Shown here piece after piece: positions 22,896 through 37,226 of a DNA stretch of 64,000 nt. Position 1 is the stretch's first letter. Each line of letters opens with the position of its first letter. The stretch comes from Cycas panzhihuaensis. Its lineage: Eukaryota; Cycadophyta. The stretch lies in the NCBI GenBank assembly GCA_023213395.1, contig CM041465.1:183961741-184025740 (forward strand). The letters run 5' to 3'. The translations under genes were made by a program, and so were the position numbers. The notes below the pieces were generated by a model. That model saw only the letters and a list, made by a program, of their open reading frames with translations, was not told where the DNA came from and ran no database searches.

Positions 22896-24005
22896 ATATG
22901 TGTGTGGATATGTATGTATACACATATACATTGTGGTGATACAAATAAGGTAACCATGGGAATTATAGATATTTAGTTGATCAAAGAGGGGTAGTTTCCA
23001 AGCTAATATATAACATGCCTTATGATTAAGTACTCTTGAAATGCTTCACCCTTTAAGCATACTTAAAAAATAACAACTAATGATTGCCTCGATAGATAGG
23101 ATAATGTCATATTCATCAACCCTATGCATTTGAGTTATAATTTGATGAGTTGTGAGTTATTGAAAGTTTTAGAACCAATGCGGTTTATTCAGGGCTTGGT
23201 GCCACATAATCTTTTATTTAATTATTATATTATATTATAGATATATGTTAAATTTCCTATAGTTTTTGCATAATTATTCTTTATATGCTTCTTCTTAAAG
23301 AGTTGTTATTAATATTGTAACTATTAAGTGAGCTTTTAGTATATTTTTTCATATATCAAATCATGGGCCCTATTCTAAATGATTAGGAGATGAAGTTATT
23401 ATTGATACTAATGAAACTTTAGGTGTATAATTTTTAATTTATGAATAGTAAGTTGCTCTGTACTATTGGGGAGATAGTGTTGGGTATTTATCATCTTTGG
23501 ACATAGATGGGTCATTTTATTAAACCGCTAGACTTTTGTATATCTATGCTTTTACTTATTTTGTATAATTTATTATAAAATCTTTATGATATTATTCTAG
23601 GTTAATTAGAGTGACAACTAATAGATTTGATGCATACTCTTTGAATAAATATACCTCCTACATGGCTAGCACTTTGTCTAAGTAGCTTAGATATGTATAT
23701 TAAATATACCTCATCACTAGCAAATGCTATTATTTATGTTTTGCCTTATAAGCTTCCTTATCACTGAGCATGTAGATTGGTAATCCACATTCATATTGCA
23801 CATATTCATAGAAATTGATTTGTGCCTTATAATATTTAGGCTCTTTAGTATATTGCTCTTATAGTGTATTATACTATTTTTTATAATGTTGACAAGTGTA
23901 TGGCATATAAAAATTTGGGTTGGTTTTAAAGTGCTTGATGATAACTATTTGAGATAATGTTGTGACCCTTAGTTTCTATTAGGGGTTTATTAATTTTGAT
24001 AATCT

Positions 24006-24323
24006 CTATATTTTAACAAAATAATTATTTTGATGAGATTGAGTTTTATTATATTTATCTTCTGTGTTGTTAAACATTAGGATGCTTTCTTCACCTACTT
24101 TTATTTTCTTATGACTAAATGCTTTGATAAACAACCCTTTAGAATCACGTTCATGTGATGACATTGTGACATCTAGGATATCATATTCTAGCACTTTATC
24201 TTCCTGCATAGTTGAAAGTTTGTCAAGATTTTGTATTAAAGTGCTAAGCCCCCTTTTTACCTCATTGAGTTTTGCATCACAATTAGTATATACTTTATAT
24301 ATCAATCTTATGTGTTTTTTCAT
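24006..24323 (-). CDS. Unidentified 105-codon ORF
   Basis: This ATG-initiated frame encodes a charged, Lys- and Glu-rich, mostly hydrophilic protein (MKKHIRLIYKVYTNCDAKLN at the start). Its middle part (LSTLIQNLDKLSTMQEDKVL) could form a coiled coil. I recognise no family, membrane segment or signal peptide. In a region otherwise full of stops, its length could be chance or the remnant of an element gag. No neighbouring gene gives context. Confidence 0.2.
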   Translation of the reverse strand: MKKHIRLIYKVYTNCDAKLNEVKRGLSTLIQNLDKLSTMQEDKVLEYDILDVTMSSHERDSKGLFIKAFSHKKIKVGEESILMFNNTEDKYNKTQSHQNNYFVKI

Positions 24324-24612
24324 TTTATTAGGGTAACATTTGTAATGTTTTTGGGTTTTCTTACAAGCGAAATAATTAACCTATTTTCTTTTGAATGGAT
24401 TATTTGCCCTCATATTTTTTCATATATGTGTGTTTTACTATAGATCTATAATTCATAATAATATATTCAAGTTTAAATCATATACACTATGTATATATTA
24501 TATAAAATATTTATTTATAACTATAAAAATATATTATATTAAAAGAGATTGTATAAAAGAGTATTATTTTATTTAAAGAAGATATTCACTTTTGGAAATG
24601 GATTATATTGAT

Positions 24613-24636
24613 ATTATTATTATTATTATTATTATT
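24613..24636. repeat. (ATT)n microsatellite
   Basis: About eight perfect ATT units, starting just after GATATTGAT. Confidence 0.9.
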
Positions 24637-24957
24637 TAATCACTAACTAAGGTTTTAACCTTATTATGTTTTTCTTTTATATTTATATATCAATAATGTA
24701 ATAGAGGTGAATACACATAATTAACTATAACATTTGGATTATTCACACCTATGTTTGCATATAGGCAATAACAAATGCTTGTGGGCTATGATAAATTATG
24801 TATGACTAATGGTGAGTGGGCTATAAATATTAATGTCCACATATGGATTATATATATGAGGGTTCATATGTGGATTATCTAGATGGGGTAAAATATTTAT
24901 GGAAATAGTAGACCAAATATAAGGAGATAGAACATCAATATATCTATATCTATCTGT

Positions 24958-27058
<2,101 letters not shown>

Positions 27059-27059
27059 T

Positions 27060-27375
27060 TGTTAGAATTAATATTTACATAGGTTAATGGTCAATTAAAA
27101 TCTTTGGTAAGTCATAGGGTCATCACTAATTTGGTGATGCTTATTTAGGAGTTACATTAGGTTTGCAATAAATGTGTGGCATATGTTAAGGTGGTTACAA
27201 ATCAATTTTAGACAGTTACTGATACCACTCGTATATATGTATATATTGATTTGAACATGTTGATTTGACCATTCTAAATAAATGAAATCCTTGTTTTAAA
27301 GGTAGACCGATTCTACTTGATAAATTGTATTTAATGTTCATATTGATTCATTTATATTCCTAGTTAAAATTGGCA
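27060..27375 (+). repeat. 5' LTR of a plus-strand copia-type element
   Basis: TGTTAGAATTAATATTTACA begins one base after the TG array. TTGGCA at about 27,370-27,375 ends the LTR, followed by a PBS. It resembles the 3' LTR at 18,008 at its start and around the ACATTAGGT block. No second LTR copy or pol follows before the LINE. Confidence 0.6.
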
Positions 27376-27377
27376 TT

Positions 27378-27389
27378 TAGTATCAAAGC
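27378..27389 (+). promoter_or_regulatory. Primer-binding site next to the 27,060 LTR
   Basis: TAGTATCAAAGC is the initiator Met-tRNA site TGGTATCAGAGC with two G-to-A changes. It fixes the end and orientation of the LTR before it. Confidence 0.65.
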
Positions 27390-28880
27390 AAGCTAATTTA
27401 TAGGTTATTAATCAATTTCTAAGTGTTGTTATGAACCATTTTAGAGGCTTGTTTTATTTTGGAAGAAACCTATAAAGGGGAATTTTACTTTATAATGGGT
27501 GTATAAAGAGGGTAAACATTCATTGGTCTAGTATTAAAAACTCTTATGAGGATGGGTTTCAATTAATTTACATTGCCATAATATTAGTTACAACTATTTT
27601 TACTAAGTTCTAGTCAATTGCTCTCTTGTCTACTCACTGAGATAATATAGGATATTATGTGAAGGTGATGGTAGGATTGGGTGTTTTGCAACTAGTATAA
27701 AGGCTAGATATGCCTTACATAAGATTGATATAAAGTCATCACCCATAATAAGGCAAACCATATGTATTGAAGTTGTAAAGAAGGAGAGGCGCTAGTTAGA
27801 TTTAGACCCCATATAAACCTTATCATCTATGATCTAGATTGCAAACTACAAACCCTAAACATAGAAGGAAGACTTATGTGAGTTTTAAACTTAAAAGAGG
27901 ACAAGAAATGACAAAATTAGTTGTTAAAGGTAATGTTTGATTACTTTACTATAAAAACATATTAAGTGATATTATGTCCCTCTACTCTCTCTTATGTATC
28001 ATTATTAAATCATGAGCACCATTAAGATGTATGCAAGTTCTCACTTATTTATATAATATCCCATTAGTTAATTTGTATTATTGGTTGGAGATGAGGTTAA
28101 TTATACTTATAAATATATACATTCATCTAATGCAATTCTTTAAAGAGTAATCATTTTTCCATGATATTATTGTGTTCTTATAATGCACATGTTTTATTTT
28201 TCTATGCTTTCATGTATATCTTATATTAACCTCCTTATTTTCTTTGATTATTCATGAACATTTTTTATGATATTATTTTTTCTAACACATTAATATTAGA
28301 TCATTTTTTTGTTTTTGAATATTAATGTTGTGTTTGTATGGGTTGTTCTCTTTGCTAGAATAAATTCTATCATGAATTTATATTTAATAATGATTTGACT
28401 AGCTATTTATATGCCATGCTTTAACATTATATGGCTGTATAAAGTTGTTATTTCTATTAGAAATATTAAAAGAATAAGACTAAAATCAAATATAAAAAGG
28501 AAGAAATTAACACAATAAATTACACAATGATTACAAGAAAATATTCTTATATTAGATCACAAATAGTACAAATAACTTAGTCTGCTCTCACATGTTTCAA
28601 ACAAATAATTCGATGAATTAAAGAGAGTAAGACCACTCCTCATTTTGATAAGAGTGTAGAGTAAAGAATAAAGTTGAAAATTTATAAAGCAAGGAAACAA
28701 CATGGAGCACCTCATACATGCTCTCAGATGTATGCGAGAAAAATAGTAATATACCTCTCAAGTGAATATGCTAAATATAATACAATTATTCAGTCAAGGA
28801 AAAGAATGTAAAATATACAATATGAAGTACATATTATTTTTATTATAGCTTACCACAATAGAAGTGAATGAGAGTTGAGC
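27390..28880. other. Unrecognised 1.5 kb between LTR/PBS and LINE
   Basis: By position this should be the leader and gag of the element starting at 27,060, but no gag or zinc-knuckle segment is recognisable on either strand. The rest of that element is presumably deleted or cut by the LINE. Confidence 0.4.
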
Positions 28881-29299
28881 ATCGAACCATCTACCAGAGG
28901 TGGCTAAGGTTAGAAGGTGTAGGCACTGGCAATGAGCAAAGTAGATTCAAGCATGGGCTCGACCCTGAATGGTGTGTGAATGAATGACATCTTGTATGGC
29001 ATGATCTAGGGTTGAAACCATTGGCTCAAGGGACAATCAAAGGAGCTTTTCCCTTTGGATGGAGGGTAATCTATGTGCAAGTTAGAGATCAAATGCATCA
29101 AGGCACATGTGATGAGTGTAACCCATGGATATAACTATGGTTAAGGAAGTGGCATGATGAGGAATTGGAAAATGAGGGTTATGAAGTAAGGTATAGATCA
29201 GATGACCAATGGGAGGCAGAAGGATTTAGTAGATTTCAAATCTAGGTGAGATACAATGTTTATTTGGCATTCTTACATGTTTGAATGTTAGTTCATAGT

Positions 29300-30345
29300 T
29301 ATTGACGGTGAATATGACAAAAAGAGAACTTAGTAAATAAATGGAGAATTAAGAATCTAGTGGAGGTCATAGGACTTCCTAGGGGCTATGCTTTATTTAA
29401 ATTTACAAACTAGGAGGATATGGTCATCATTCTTTTGAAATCACCCTGGATTTTTAGCAGGAAAGCCATATTCTTAGAAAAATAGCACCCAAATTTTGAT
29501 CTGACTATGTTAATAATAAATAGGTCCTAATATGGGTATAGATGATGGGACTTCCTCTCCTAGTATGGGACCTAGATGTGATTAAGGGAGTAGAAAAATC
29601 CATAGGCCTCTTATTAGCTAATGACTCAGCAATAAACAACAGGAGTAGACTGATAAATGCTAGATTTTATGTTCTAGAAAGACTTGATAAAACCCTTCTA
29701 GATTGGGTGAGAATCGAAACCAAGGAATAGAGCAAGGAATAAAGTTTGATTTATGAACTAGATAATGTAAGGTATTTAGCTTGCAAGTGATATAGTCAAG
29801 TCCCTCATAATTGTCTAGGGGAGACGAAGAAGGAAGAGGAAGGAAAGCATGAGAGCGAGAAGAACCAAGAACCAAAGAGGCATATCCATACTCCTGGGGA
29901 GACTGATGGAGTGGTGAGTGATGTTAAGGAAATTAACTTAGATGCCAAGGACTCCCTTTTCAAGGAAGGTGAGGAACATTTCCAAGTGGAGAGAGAGGAA
30001 AAATGTATCTAAGACACATCACTAGATAAGATAGAAGAGGGGGATGCAAGCTCTAAAGCTTGAAAGGACTAAAAAAGGGATACTCAAGGCAAGTAGTTTA
30101 AAGGATTGGGGAATCAAGAGGTGATGGAGAGAGAAGTTAGATCTGAAAAAGACAAGGAGAAAGTTTTTTAGGAAGAATAGAAGGGTGAGAGATTGTGTAG
30201 GGGCCCATATCTAGGAGGAGAAAAAAGGATAAGAAGACCTACCCTAAAGATGGTTAGGGAGAGGGAGGCGATGGCCGAAATCGATTAGGGGAGTCAACGC
30301 ACCCTTAGGGAAGCGGAGGGAGAGGGTCTAAGGTCAAGGAGTAAA
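29300..30345 (+). pseudogene. LINE ORF1, DUF4283-like with zinc knuckle (pseudogene)
   Basis: ORF1 proteins bind the element RNA. After MTKRELSK-like sequence the frame gives the YALFKFTN and SPWIFSRKAIFLE segments of the DUF4283 domain. The 62-codon open part (29542-29730) holds LPLLVWDLDVIKGVEKSIG and LINARFYVLERLDK, both typical of that domain. Next come RYLACKxYSQVPHNCLG near 29,790, a CCHC knuckle with one Cys changed to Tyr, and a long charged Glu/Lys-rich tail to about 30,345. Stops are present. Confidence 0.82.
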
Positions 30346-30356
30346 ATATAAAAAAT

Positions 30357-31300
30357 GCATCATGGAATATTAGAGGTATTAATGGCCCCTCGAAGTAGAG
30401 AATAGTCAAAGACTTACGATTGAGATTAGAATTAAATATAATTATACTCCAAGAAACTAAGATAGAGTTGAATAGTAGGTTATCAATTAAAAATAAGATC
30501 TAGAGGATGGAAGAGATGGTAGTGAAGGATGCTCATTAAGGATTAGGGGGGTTGTCTATTCTTTGGAACCTAAAAGATTAGCAAGGAAAGGATTGTGTCT
30601 TGGATGACCATTTCATCTTTATATGGTTTACTTGTAGAAGGACAAATCTTCGTTGCCTGGCAACTAATGTATATGCTCCTATAACTATGGAAGGTAGGGA
30701 AATCCTCTAGGATAAAATCCTAGATTACCATAAAGAGTGGTAGGGTCCTTGGCTCCTAGTAGGTGATTTCAATACTATCCCGACTCCTAGAGAGAAAAAG
30801 AGAGGTCAAGAGGGATGGACAAAGAGAATGTTAGACCTTGGAGACTTATTCCCAAAAGGGGTCCTCATGGATGTTCATCTTAGGGGGAGTAAATATCCTG
30901 AGTCAAACAGGAGATTGGGGGATCACCTCATTCAAGTGGGGCTGGATAGGGTAATGATAAATTATGCTTGGGGCAACCATCATAACGACATTAGGTTGGA
31001 AGATCTTCCAAAACTAGTATCTAATCATTTCCCATTACTATTAGACTTTGATATTACAAAGAAACATAGGGGTGCTCCCTTTAGGTTTGAACTAATAAGG
31101 ACAAGACATCTAAAGCTTAGGGACCTGATTACTAAGTGGTGGAAGATTCTAATTAAAGGATGTATAATGCTCACATTCTTAAAATGGTTGGGTTGGGTAA
31201 AAAGATGGGTGAAAGAGTGGAACAAAAAGAATCATGGTAATATTTTTGAAGCTAAAGATAAGATAGTAGTGGATCTGGAATATATAGAGGCAGGAATCTA
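30357..31300 (+). pseudogene. LINE ORF2 apurinic-type endonuclease domain (pseudogene)
   Basis: The frame begins ASWNIRGINGPSK and continues LQETKIELNS, LLVGDFNTIP (about 30,755-30,780) and LPKLVSNHFPLLLDFD. These are the Asn, Glu, Asp/Asn and His signatures of the exonuclease-endonuclease-phosphatase fold. The final SDHFP-type motif reads SNHFP, so the acidic residue is changed. A 157-codon stretch from 30,828 to 31,301 has no stop. The domain nicks target DNA during insertion. Confidence 0.85.
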
Positions 31301-33150
31301 AGAGGAGGGAAGATATTAGATCTTAGATCAAAATGAGAGAATTCCCCTTAAGAATTACAAGGAAATCCTAGTTAAGGAAGAACTCTTCTAGAAGTAAAAA
31401 TTGAGGGCCCTATGGCTAGCAAAGGGGGACATGAATACAAAGTTCTTTCATATGACAACTTTAAAACACAGGGCTTGTAATAGAATAAATAAGTTGTATA
31501 ACAGATAAGGAGAAGAAACTAGTGAAGGGAATCAAATCAAGAAAATAATAATAGATTATTTCAAGGATTTATTTGAGGAGCCCAGATGCTAAGACCCCTT
31601 ATCTAGGAGGGAGTTTATGAACTTAATCCTCCAAGCAAGTAGACGAAGAGTAGAATATGATTTTAAAGGCACTATTTTCCCTAGAGGAAGTGAAAGGGAT
31701 AATCTTCGGTATGAAAAAGAAAAAAACACTAGAGATAGATGGCTTTCCCCCAAGTTTCTTTTAGAAATATTGGGATATCATAAAGGAGGATTTAATGAAG
31801 GCATTAAGAGAGTTTTATAAGAACTAAAAAATGCTAGGGGAATGATAAGCCACCTTTCTAGTGCTGATCCCAAAAAGGGAAGGTGCGAAGCTGATAGAGG
31901 AATACAGACCAATAAATCTCTATAATGTGAAATATAAGATCTTGGCCAAGGTGATGGCCAATAGACTGAAGAATATTCTTTTTTTAATTATTTCTCCTAA
32001 TTAAGATAAATTTATGAAAGGGAGGTAGATCCTAAATGGTATTATAGTTATCCACAAAAGGGTCCACTCTATCTATTTAAGGAGAGAACTAGGGATGACA
32101 GTTAAAATTGACCTATCTAAAGCTTATTATAGGGTGCCATGGAACTGCCTAATGGAGTGTCTACATGCATTTGGTTTTAGAGACATCTGGAGGAAATGGG
32201 TTTCCAGTTGTATTTCTAAGCCAATTACTCTGTTATGATTAATGGTACCTCAAAAAGTTTCTTTCTTGGGCATAGAGGGTTAAGATAAGGAGATCCCCTC
32301 TCCCCCTATCTATTATCATGGTAGAGTTACTGGGGAGAGTAATGAAAGAGGCTAAGAGGAGGGGAGTGGTAAATTGATAAAGCCTACCTTTGGGATGGAT
32401 AATATTATCTATTACCAATTTGTAAACGATAATATTCTATTAAGGAAGGCTTCCCTTAGTGAAGCCTAGCGATAAAAGGAGGTCTTGAGAGCTTTAATAA
32501 AGCTATGAATCCAAGGATAAGTCTAAATAAGAGTAGTGCCTACTTGATGAATATTAAAGAAAGGGTGTAAATAAAGGCTAACAAGATCCTAGAAATACAT
32601 ATTCAAAAATTGCCTAGTGTTTATTTAGGGATGCCCCTATTTATAGGGATGATGTCAAGGGAGCTTTAGACTCCTATTATAGACTAGATGCAAAGGAAGT
32701 TAGTTGGGTGGAAAGGCTCCCTACTTAGCGAGGCAGGTAAGGTCTAATTATTATTAGCCTTGTTGTAGAGTATTCTGGTGTACATAATGTTTATATTTAG
32801 GATCTCGGCTAAAGCTATATTGACTCTAGAAACCATTCAAAAAAGTTTCTTATGGTCTAGAGTTGAGGAGAAGGATAGGATCTATTTGGTGGTGTGGGAG
32901 AAGGTGTGCCTCCCCAAATAGATAAGAGGTTTGAATATTTGGAGATTGGCAACTTTCAATAGTGCCTTAGTGGCTAAATTAGGGTGGCAACTAGATAAGA
33001 ATATAAGAGGGCTATGGGAAAGGATTATATTGCAAAAATACCTTCAGGGCGAGCATTTTTTAAAGGATGATTTTTCAATATCCTTGGGCTCTCCAATTTG
33101 GAGAAGTACACAACAATCTAAACAGATGCTAACTTTAGGTGTGTAATGGA
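31300..33150 (+). pseudogene. LINE ORF2 reverse transcriptase (pseudogene)
   Basis: In shifting frames the plant L1 RT is recognisable: LWLAKGDMNTKFFHMTT near 31,420, LVLIPKKG near 31,865, a VKIDLSKAYYRVPWNCL segment near 32,105, a QGDPLSPY motif at about 32,286-32,310 with its Gln now TAA, and the catalytic FADD box reading FVND at 32,419-32,430. The thumb region follows, and a 71-codon open piece (32931-33146) carries LNIWRLATFNSALVAKLGWQ, typical of L1 elements. Frameshifts separate the parts. Confidence 0.85.
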
Positions 33151-33559
33151 AGTTAGGGGATGGAGCTACCATAAACTTTTAGGAAGATGTGTGGTATAGT
33201 CATATCCAGCTAGAAAGGAGACCAGACATGAGCCTTATGTAGGAGCTATGTGAGAGAACTTATGGTGTAAAGGTTAAAGATTACTAGATGGGGTAGAGCC
33301 AAACTAGGAGATGGAGAACATTTGAGGATCTGCAAGGGGTTACAAGAATGAGAGGCTCCTTAGAAGCCCTAAAAAAAGAGTTAGCTTAATGCTATATCCC
33401 AAAAAGAGTAGAGGCATATTCAATAGTTTGGCCATCTTCTCCATTTGGGGATTATACGATGAAACATGGGTATTCCTTTCTATGTCAAGAAGGAGGAGCT
33501 TTTTGGAACTCCCTTTTGGAAGAAGTATGGAAGATGTTCCTAATTCTTAAAGTGGTGAT

Positions 33560-33730
33560 TTTTTGGTGGCTATGATTTAGGAATACAATTCTGATCATGG
33601 ATAATCTATGGAGGAGGGATTTTGTAATGGCCAATAGGTGTGTGTTATGTGGAGAGGTTGAGGAGTTGATAGATCACATCCTTCTTCATTACTCTTATTC
33701 CAGGAATGTTTGGAAATTTATCTGGGCCTA
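33560..33730 (+). pseudogene. LINE ORF2 zf-RVT zinc-binding domain (pseudogene)
   Basis: The frame reads NRCVLCGEVEELIDHILLHY followed by SRNVWKFIW. This is the CxxC...HxxxHC zinc-binding region (zf-RVT) C-terminal to plant L1 reverse transcriptases, with the last Cys changed to Tyr. Confidence 0.85.
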
Positions 33731-34079
33731 ATTTGGAATGGAGTGGGTGTTCCCTAGAACACTTAAGGAGTAGGCAATGGTGTCAAGTAGCCCCTATAAG
33801 AGCAGGACCCTAAAGTATGTATGACAAATTTCCTTGCCTATGACAATGTGGAATTTATGGAAGAAGAGAAATAGAAGATTATTTCAGGAGAAATAGTTGG
33901 ATGAAGTTAGACTCTATGGGATTATATATGCCACGATGGTGGATATAATTAATGTCAAAGAAGAAAAGTATATTTCAAAATAAGAAGGAATAGTTCTAGA
34001 GAATTAGAGGATTAAAAGGCCCAAAGTCAGTACGAGCATGAGGAGATAATGCACCTGGGTGCCTCCTCAGAGTAATTGG

Positions 34080-34368
34080 ATGAAAATAAATTTTGATGGG
34101 AAGCTAAAGTAAATCCATGGAAGGCTAAAGGAGGTGGCATATATAGAAACTTGGAGGGGGAGGTCATGTGGGCTTTTGCAAAGTATTACAGTCAACAAAC
34201 AAACCATAAGGTAGAGTTAACTTCTATGGGGAGGGTGATGGATTTGACCCTTAAGGAAGGATATGACAGGGTGATCATTGAAGGGGGTTCATTACATATG
34301 ATAAATATACTTATATGAGATGTGGCACCTGACTAGAGAGTTGCTACCATGATTAGAGATGTCCAAGA
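34080..34368 (+). pseudogene. LINE RNase H, N-terminal part (pseudogene)
   Basis: NWMKINFDGKLK near 34,078-34,115 is the first strand of the RNase H domain found at the C-terminus of some plant L1 ORF2 proteins (the family has KLNFDGAxKGNPG). The domain is cut at 34,368 by the copia insertion and resumes at 39,685. Confidence 0.75.
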
Positions 34369-35023
34369 TATTGAGAAGACTAGGTCCCAATAACCTAAAA
34401 CTACCACTAAGACCTAAACTATTATTGCAACTAGTTACAGGAATCAAAACTAAAATTTAACATATAAGTTCTTAAACTAGAGATAATACAATAAAATGAA
34501 TAAGAAAACCAAGCATCATATATACACCTAATATAACATGGTAAAACCCTAGCAACATGCTAGGGAAACATCCACACAAGAAAGGCATCGATCTGTATTA
34601 TCAAAGAATGAAGAAAATATACACAATCTGTAGCAGAGTGCTCACAACAACGACAACCAGTCGCCTAACTCTTCATAGTACATACAATACATCGAACACC
34701 ATCAACATGATGAAAAATGCCCTAAATTGGGCTACATGAGAGAGTCATACAAGGCACAAATCTCAACCATAGAATCTAGGGTATTTTGAGTGAACGACCC
34801 TGATTCTCTTTATAATTTAGTATACTTTCCAGTGTTAGATTTTGGGTAGGGGAAACCCACGAACCCTCTCTTTACAGGGGGCATTCCATGCCCCCTGTAC
34901 CTCCCTAGCCAATCGGAGCTCTCGCCCCCCTTGGAATCCCCTGAGGAAGGTTTGGAGGGAAAACTACGCTGCCAACCTGTCAAAATTTTAGCCTTTAAAC
35001 CATTGTTGTCACATTATCTAATA
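34369..35023 (-). repeat. Left (3') LTR of the nested copia element
   Basis: The LTR is 655 bp. It begins TATTGAGAAGACTAGG, where the partner has TGTTGAGAAGACTAGG, so the terminal TG has become TA. A GC-rich block at about 34,855-34,975 carries a perfect 12-bp hairpin (34,873-34,899). This copy keeps CG dinucleotides (for example at 34,589 and 34,662) that have become TG or CA in the partner. Confidence 0.92.
34873..34899. terminator. 12-bp perfect hairpin in the copia LTR
   Basis: TACAGGGGGCAT and ATGCCCCCTGTA pair around the loop TCC. The partner LTR keeps the core of the stem (39,537-39,557), with GGGGGGCAT pairing to ATGCCCCCC around the loop TCT. It could act in RNA folding, polyadenylation or packaging of the element RNA; the sequence does not decide between these. 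Confidence 0.7.
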
Positions 35024-35036
35024 ATCTCCACCTTGA
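35024..35036 (-). promoter_or_regulatory. Polypurine tract of the nested copia element
   Basis: On the minus strand AAGGTGGAGAT abuts the 3' LTR. GGTGGAGATTG-type tracts are usual in plant copia elements. Confidence 0.75.
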
Positions 35037-35119
35037 CAACAATTTACCTGATACTTTTCCTAGACCATTCATCACCTTTTTTGCAAGCCAAAAGAAGTCA
35101 AATACCATTTGAACTTCTT

Positions 35120-35600
35120 TAATAGTACTGATTTTTTGAACATATTAGTATAATTCTGTTTTGTATTAACCTTCTTAAGTGCCACTCTACCTACTTCCAT
35201 AACCTGTCTAACAAAATGGTACTTCATAGCAATATGCTTTGTCCTACTATGATAACCTAGATTCTTGGCTAGGTAAATGGCATTTTGACTATCACAAAAT
35301 ACCTTTACATTTTTCTATTTCCTTCCAAGCTCAACTAATAGACCTTGTAACTAGATTGCTTCTTTGTAAGCATGTGGTGTAGCAACATATTCAGCTTCTG
35401 TAGTCAATAATACAATTGTGCTCTATAATTTTGGCATCCAACTAACTAGACCATTTGCAAGAGTAAATACATAACCTAAACTAGACCTTCTCTTATTTAA
35501 ATCTCCTGTAAAGTCTAAATCAATATATCCATAAACCTGATCAATTATACCTCCAAAGGTGATGCAATAGTCACTTATGCCTCTCAAATACCAAAGCATC
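35120..35600 (-). pseudogene. Copia RNase H of the nested element (pseudogene)
   Basis: The minus strand shows YGYIDLDFTGDLNKRRSSLG, then GYVFTLANGLVSWM, LTTEAEYVA, KVFCDSQNAIYLAKN and RTKHIAMKYHFVR. These are the copia RNase H segments in order, up to about 35,120. Single stops interrupt it. It removes RNA from the RNA-DNA hybrid during cDNA synthesis. Confidence 0.85.
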
Positions 35601-36729
35601 TAATTCATTGCTACCCAATGTTCCTTTCCTAGATTTACCATAAACCTACTAATTACACCGACTACATGTGAAATGTCAAGTCTTGTACATACCATGGCAT
35701 ACATCAAACTTCCTACTTCATTGGCATAAGGCATACAAGATATATAAACCTTTTCTTCTTCATTACTAGGACTCATACTTGAAGAAAACTTGAAATGGGA
35801 AGCCAATGGGATACTCATTGGTTTCACATTTGCCATACCAAACCTGGTTAGTACCTTCTCCATATATTTCTACTGTGATAACCATAGCTTACCATTTTTC
35901 TCATCTCTATGTATCTCTATACCTAAGATTTATTTTACAACTCCTAGATCCTTCATATTAAAAGTCCTAGCTAATTGAGCCGTTAACTTATTGATTTCTT
36001 CCATGCTCTTGCTTGCAACCAACATGTCATCAACATATAATACCAAGATAATGAATAAGCCATTGTCTATGAATTTAAAGTAAACACAATAATCATACTC
36101 ACTTCTTTTAAAATTTTAGCTCTCTATGAAGGTATCAAACTTCTTATACCATTTCCTAGGTGATTACTTCAGGCCATACAATGATTTCTTAAGCCTATAA
36201 ATAAGTCTTTTTCTACCATCCTATACAAACCCTTCTAGCTGATCCATATAGATCTCCTTATCTAAATCTCCATGTAGAAAAGGTGTTTTTATATCTAACT
36301 GCTCCAACTCCAAATCAAGAGAAGCTACCAATGCTAACATGACTCGAATTGAAATAAGTTTGACAACTGGCGAAAAGATCTCATGAAAGTTAATACCTTC
36401 TTTCTCTGTAAAGCCTTTAGCCACCAGTCTTTCCCTATATTTGTTAACCTTTCTATCAACATCATCTTCTTAAAAACCCACCTACAACCAACAATGTTCC
36501 TACCATGTGGAAGTTCTACCAAGTCCCATGAATTATTTTTCTTCAAAGTATCTATCTCTTCTGGCATAGACCTCTTCCACTTCTCACTATGGATATCATC
36601 TACTACTTCTTGATAATATGTAGGCTCACCATCATTAGAAACCAAAGCAATAAAAATAGAAGGGTTGTGCCTATTAGGTCGATAACTAATGTGTGTAGAT
36701 TTTATAACTACTGGCAGAGGATTATCCAC
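35600..36729 (-). pseudogene. Copia reverse transcriptase of the nested element (pseudogene)
   Basis: Three open pieces cover it. At 36729-36334 are MPEEIDTLKKNNSWDLVELP and GCRWVFKK. After a frameshift near 36,450, 36424-36221 carries MAKGFTEKEGINFHEIFSPV then QLDIKTPFLHGDL. Then 35863-35600 holds the thumb and connection, with YANEVGSLMYAMVCTRLDIS. The catalytic YVDD is intact at 36,026-36,037. One frameshift and about ten stops keep it from being functional. Confidence 0.9.
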
Positions 36730-36816
36730 ATACTCCTATAAATCTGTTGTAGATTCATATTCAAAAAGATCTTCCTACTCTTCTGATTCCAAAGATGGCT
36801 GGGTTTCAAACTTGAC

Positions 36817-37226
36817 CTATTGATGTTTAACTTTCTGCTCCTGTTTTACTTCAACTTCTACACTATCTGATTTTAGAAAGGGAGATTTATCAAATATAAC
36901 ATCTATGTTAATGGTGATTTTATGGGTAGTAGGATCCCACAACTTGTATCCCTTAATACCATCTTTATCACCATAACCAACAAAGATACGTCTCTTAGAT
37001 TTTGGGTCTAAATTTAAACATTTACTTTTATCAGTCAAGGCATAAGAATCATAATCCATACCTCTTTAGGAATCTTATAATCTATTGTAAGTGATGGTGA
37101 CTTGTTTACCATATAGCAAGCTATTTGAACATCTTTTACCCATAAGCCCTGCTTCACTCCAGCATTGCTTAGCATGCTTCTTACTCTTTTCAAGAGTATC
37201 TTATTCATGTACTTATCTATGCCATT
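36817..37226 (-). pseudogene. Copia integrase C-terminal part (pseudogene)
   Basis: The open piece 37059-36817 reads SKCLNLDPKSKRRIFVGYGD and GYKLWDPTTHKITINIDVIF, the conserved C-terminal region of copia integrases. Between 37,226 and 37,060 the catalytic Glu region reads NGIDKYMNKILL in place of an NGVAERMNRTL-type motif, so the catalytic Glu is lost, directly after a stop at 37,224-37,226. Confidence 0.8.

Larger units (their letters stand above)
22896..24957. other. AT-rich DNA without recognised genes
   Basis: This stretch holds an (ATT)n run at about 24,613-24,636 and one 105-codon ORF (listed separately). Otherwise both strands are broken by stops, and I recognise no element termini. 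Confidence 0.5.
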
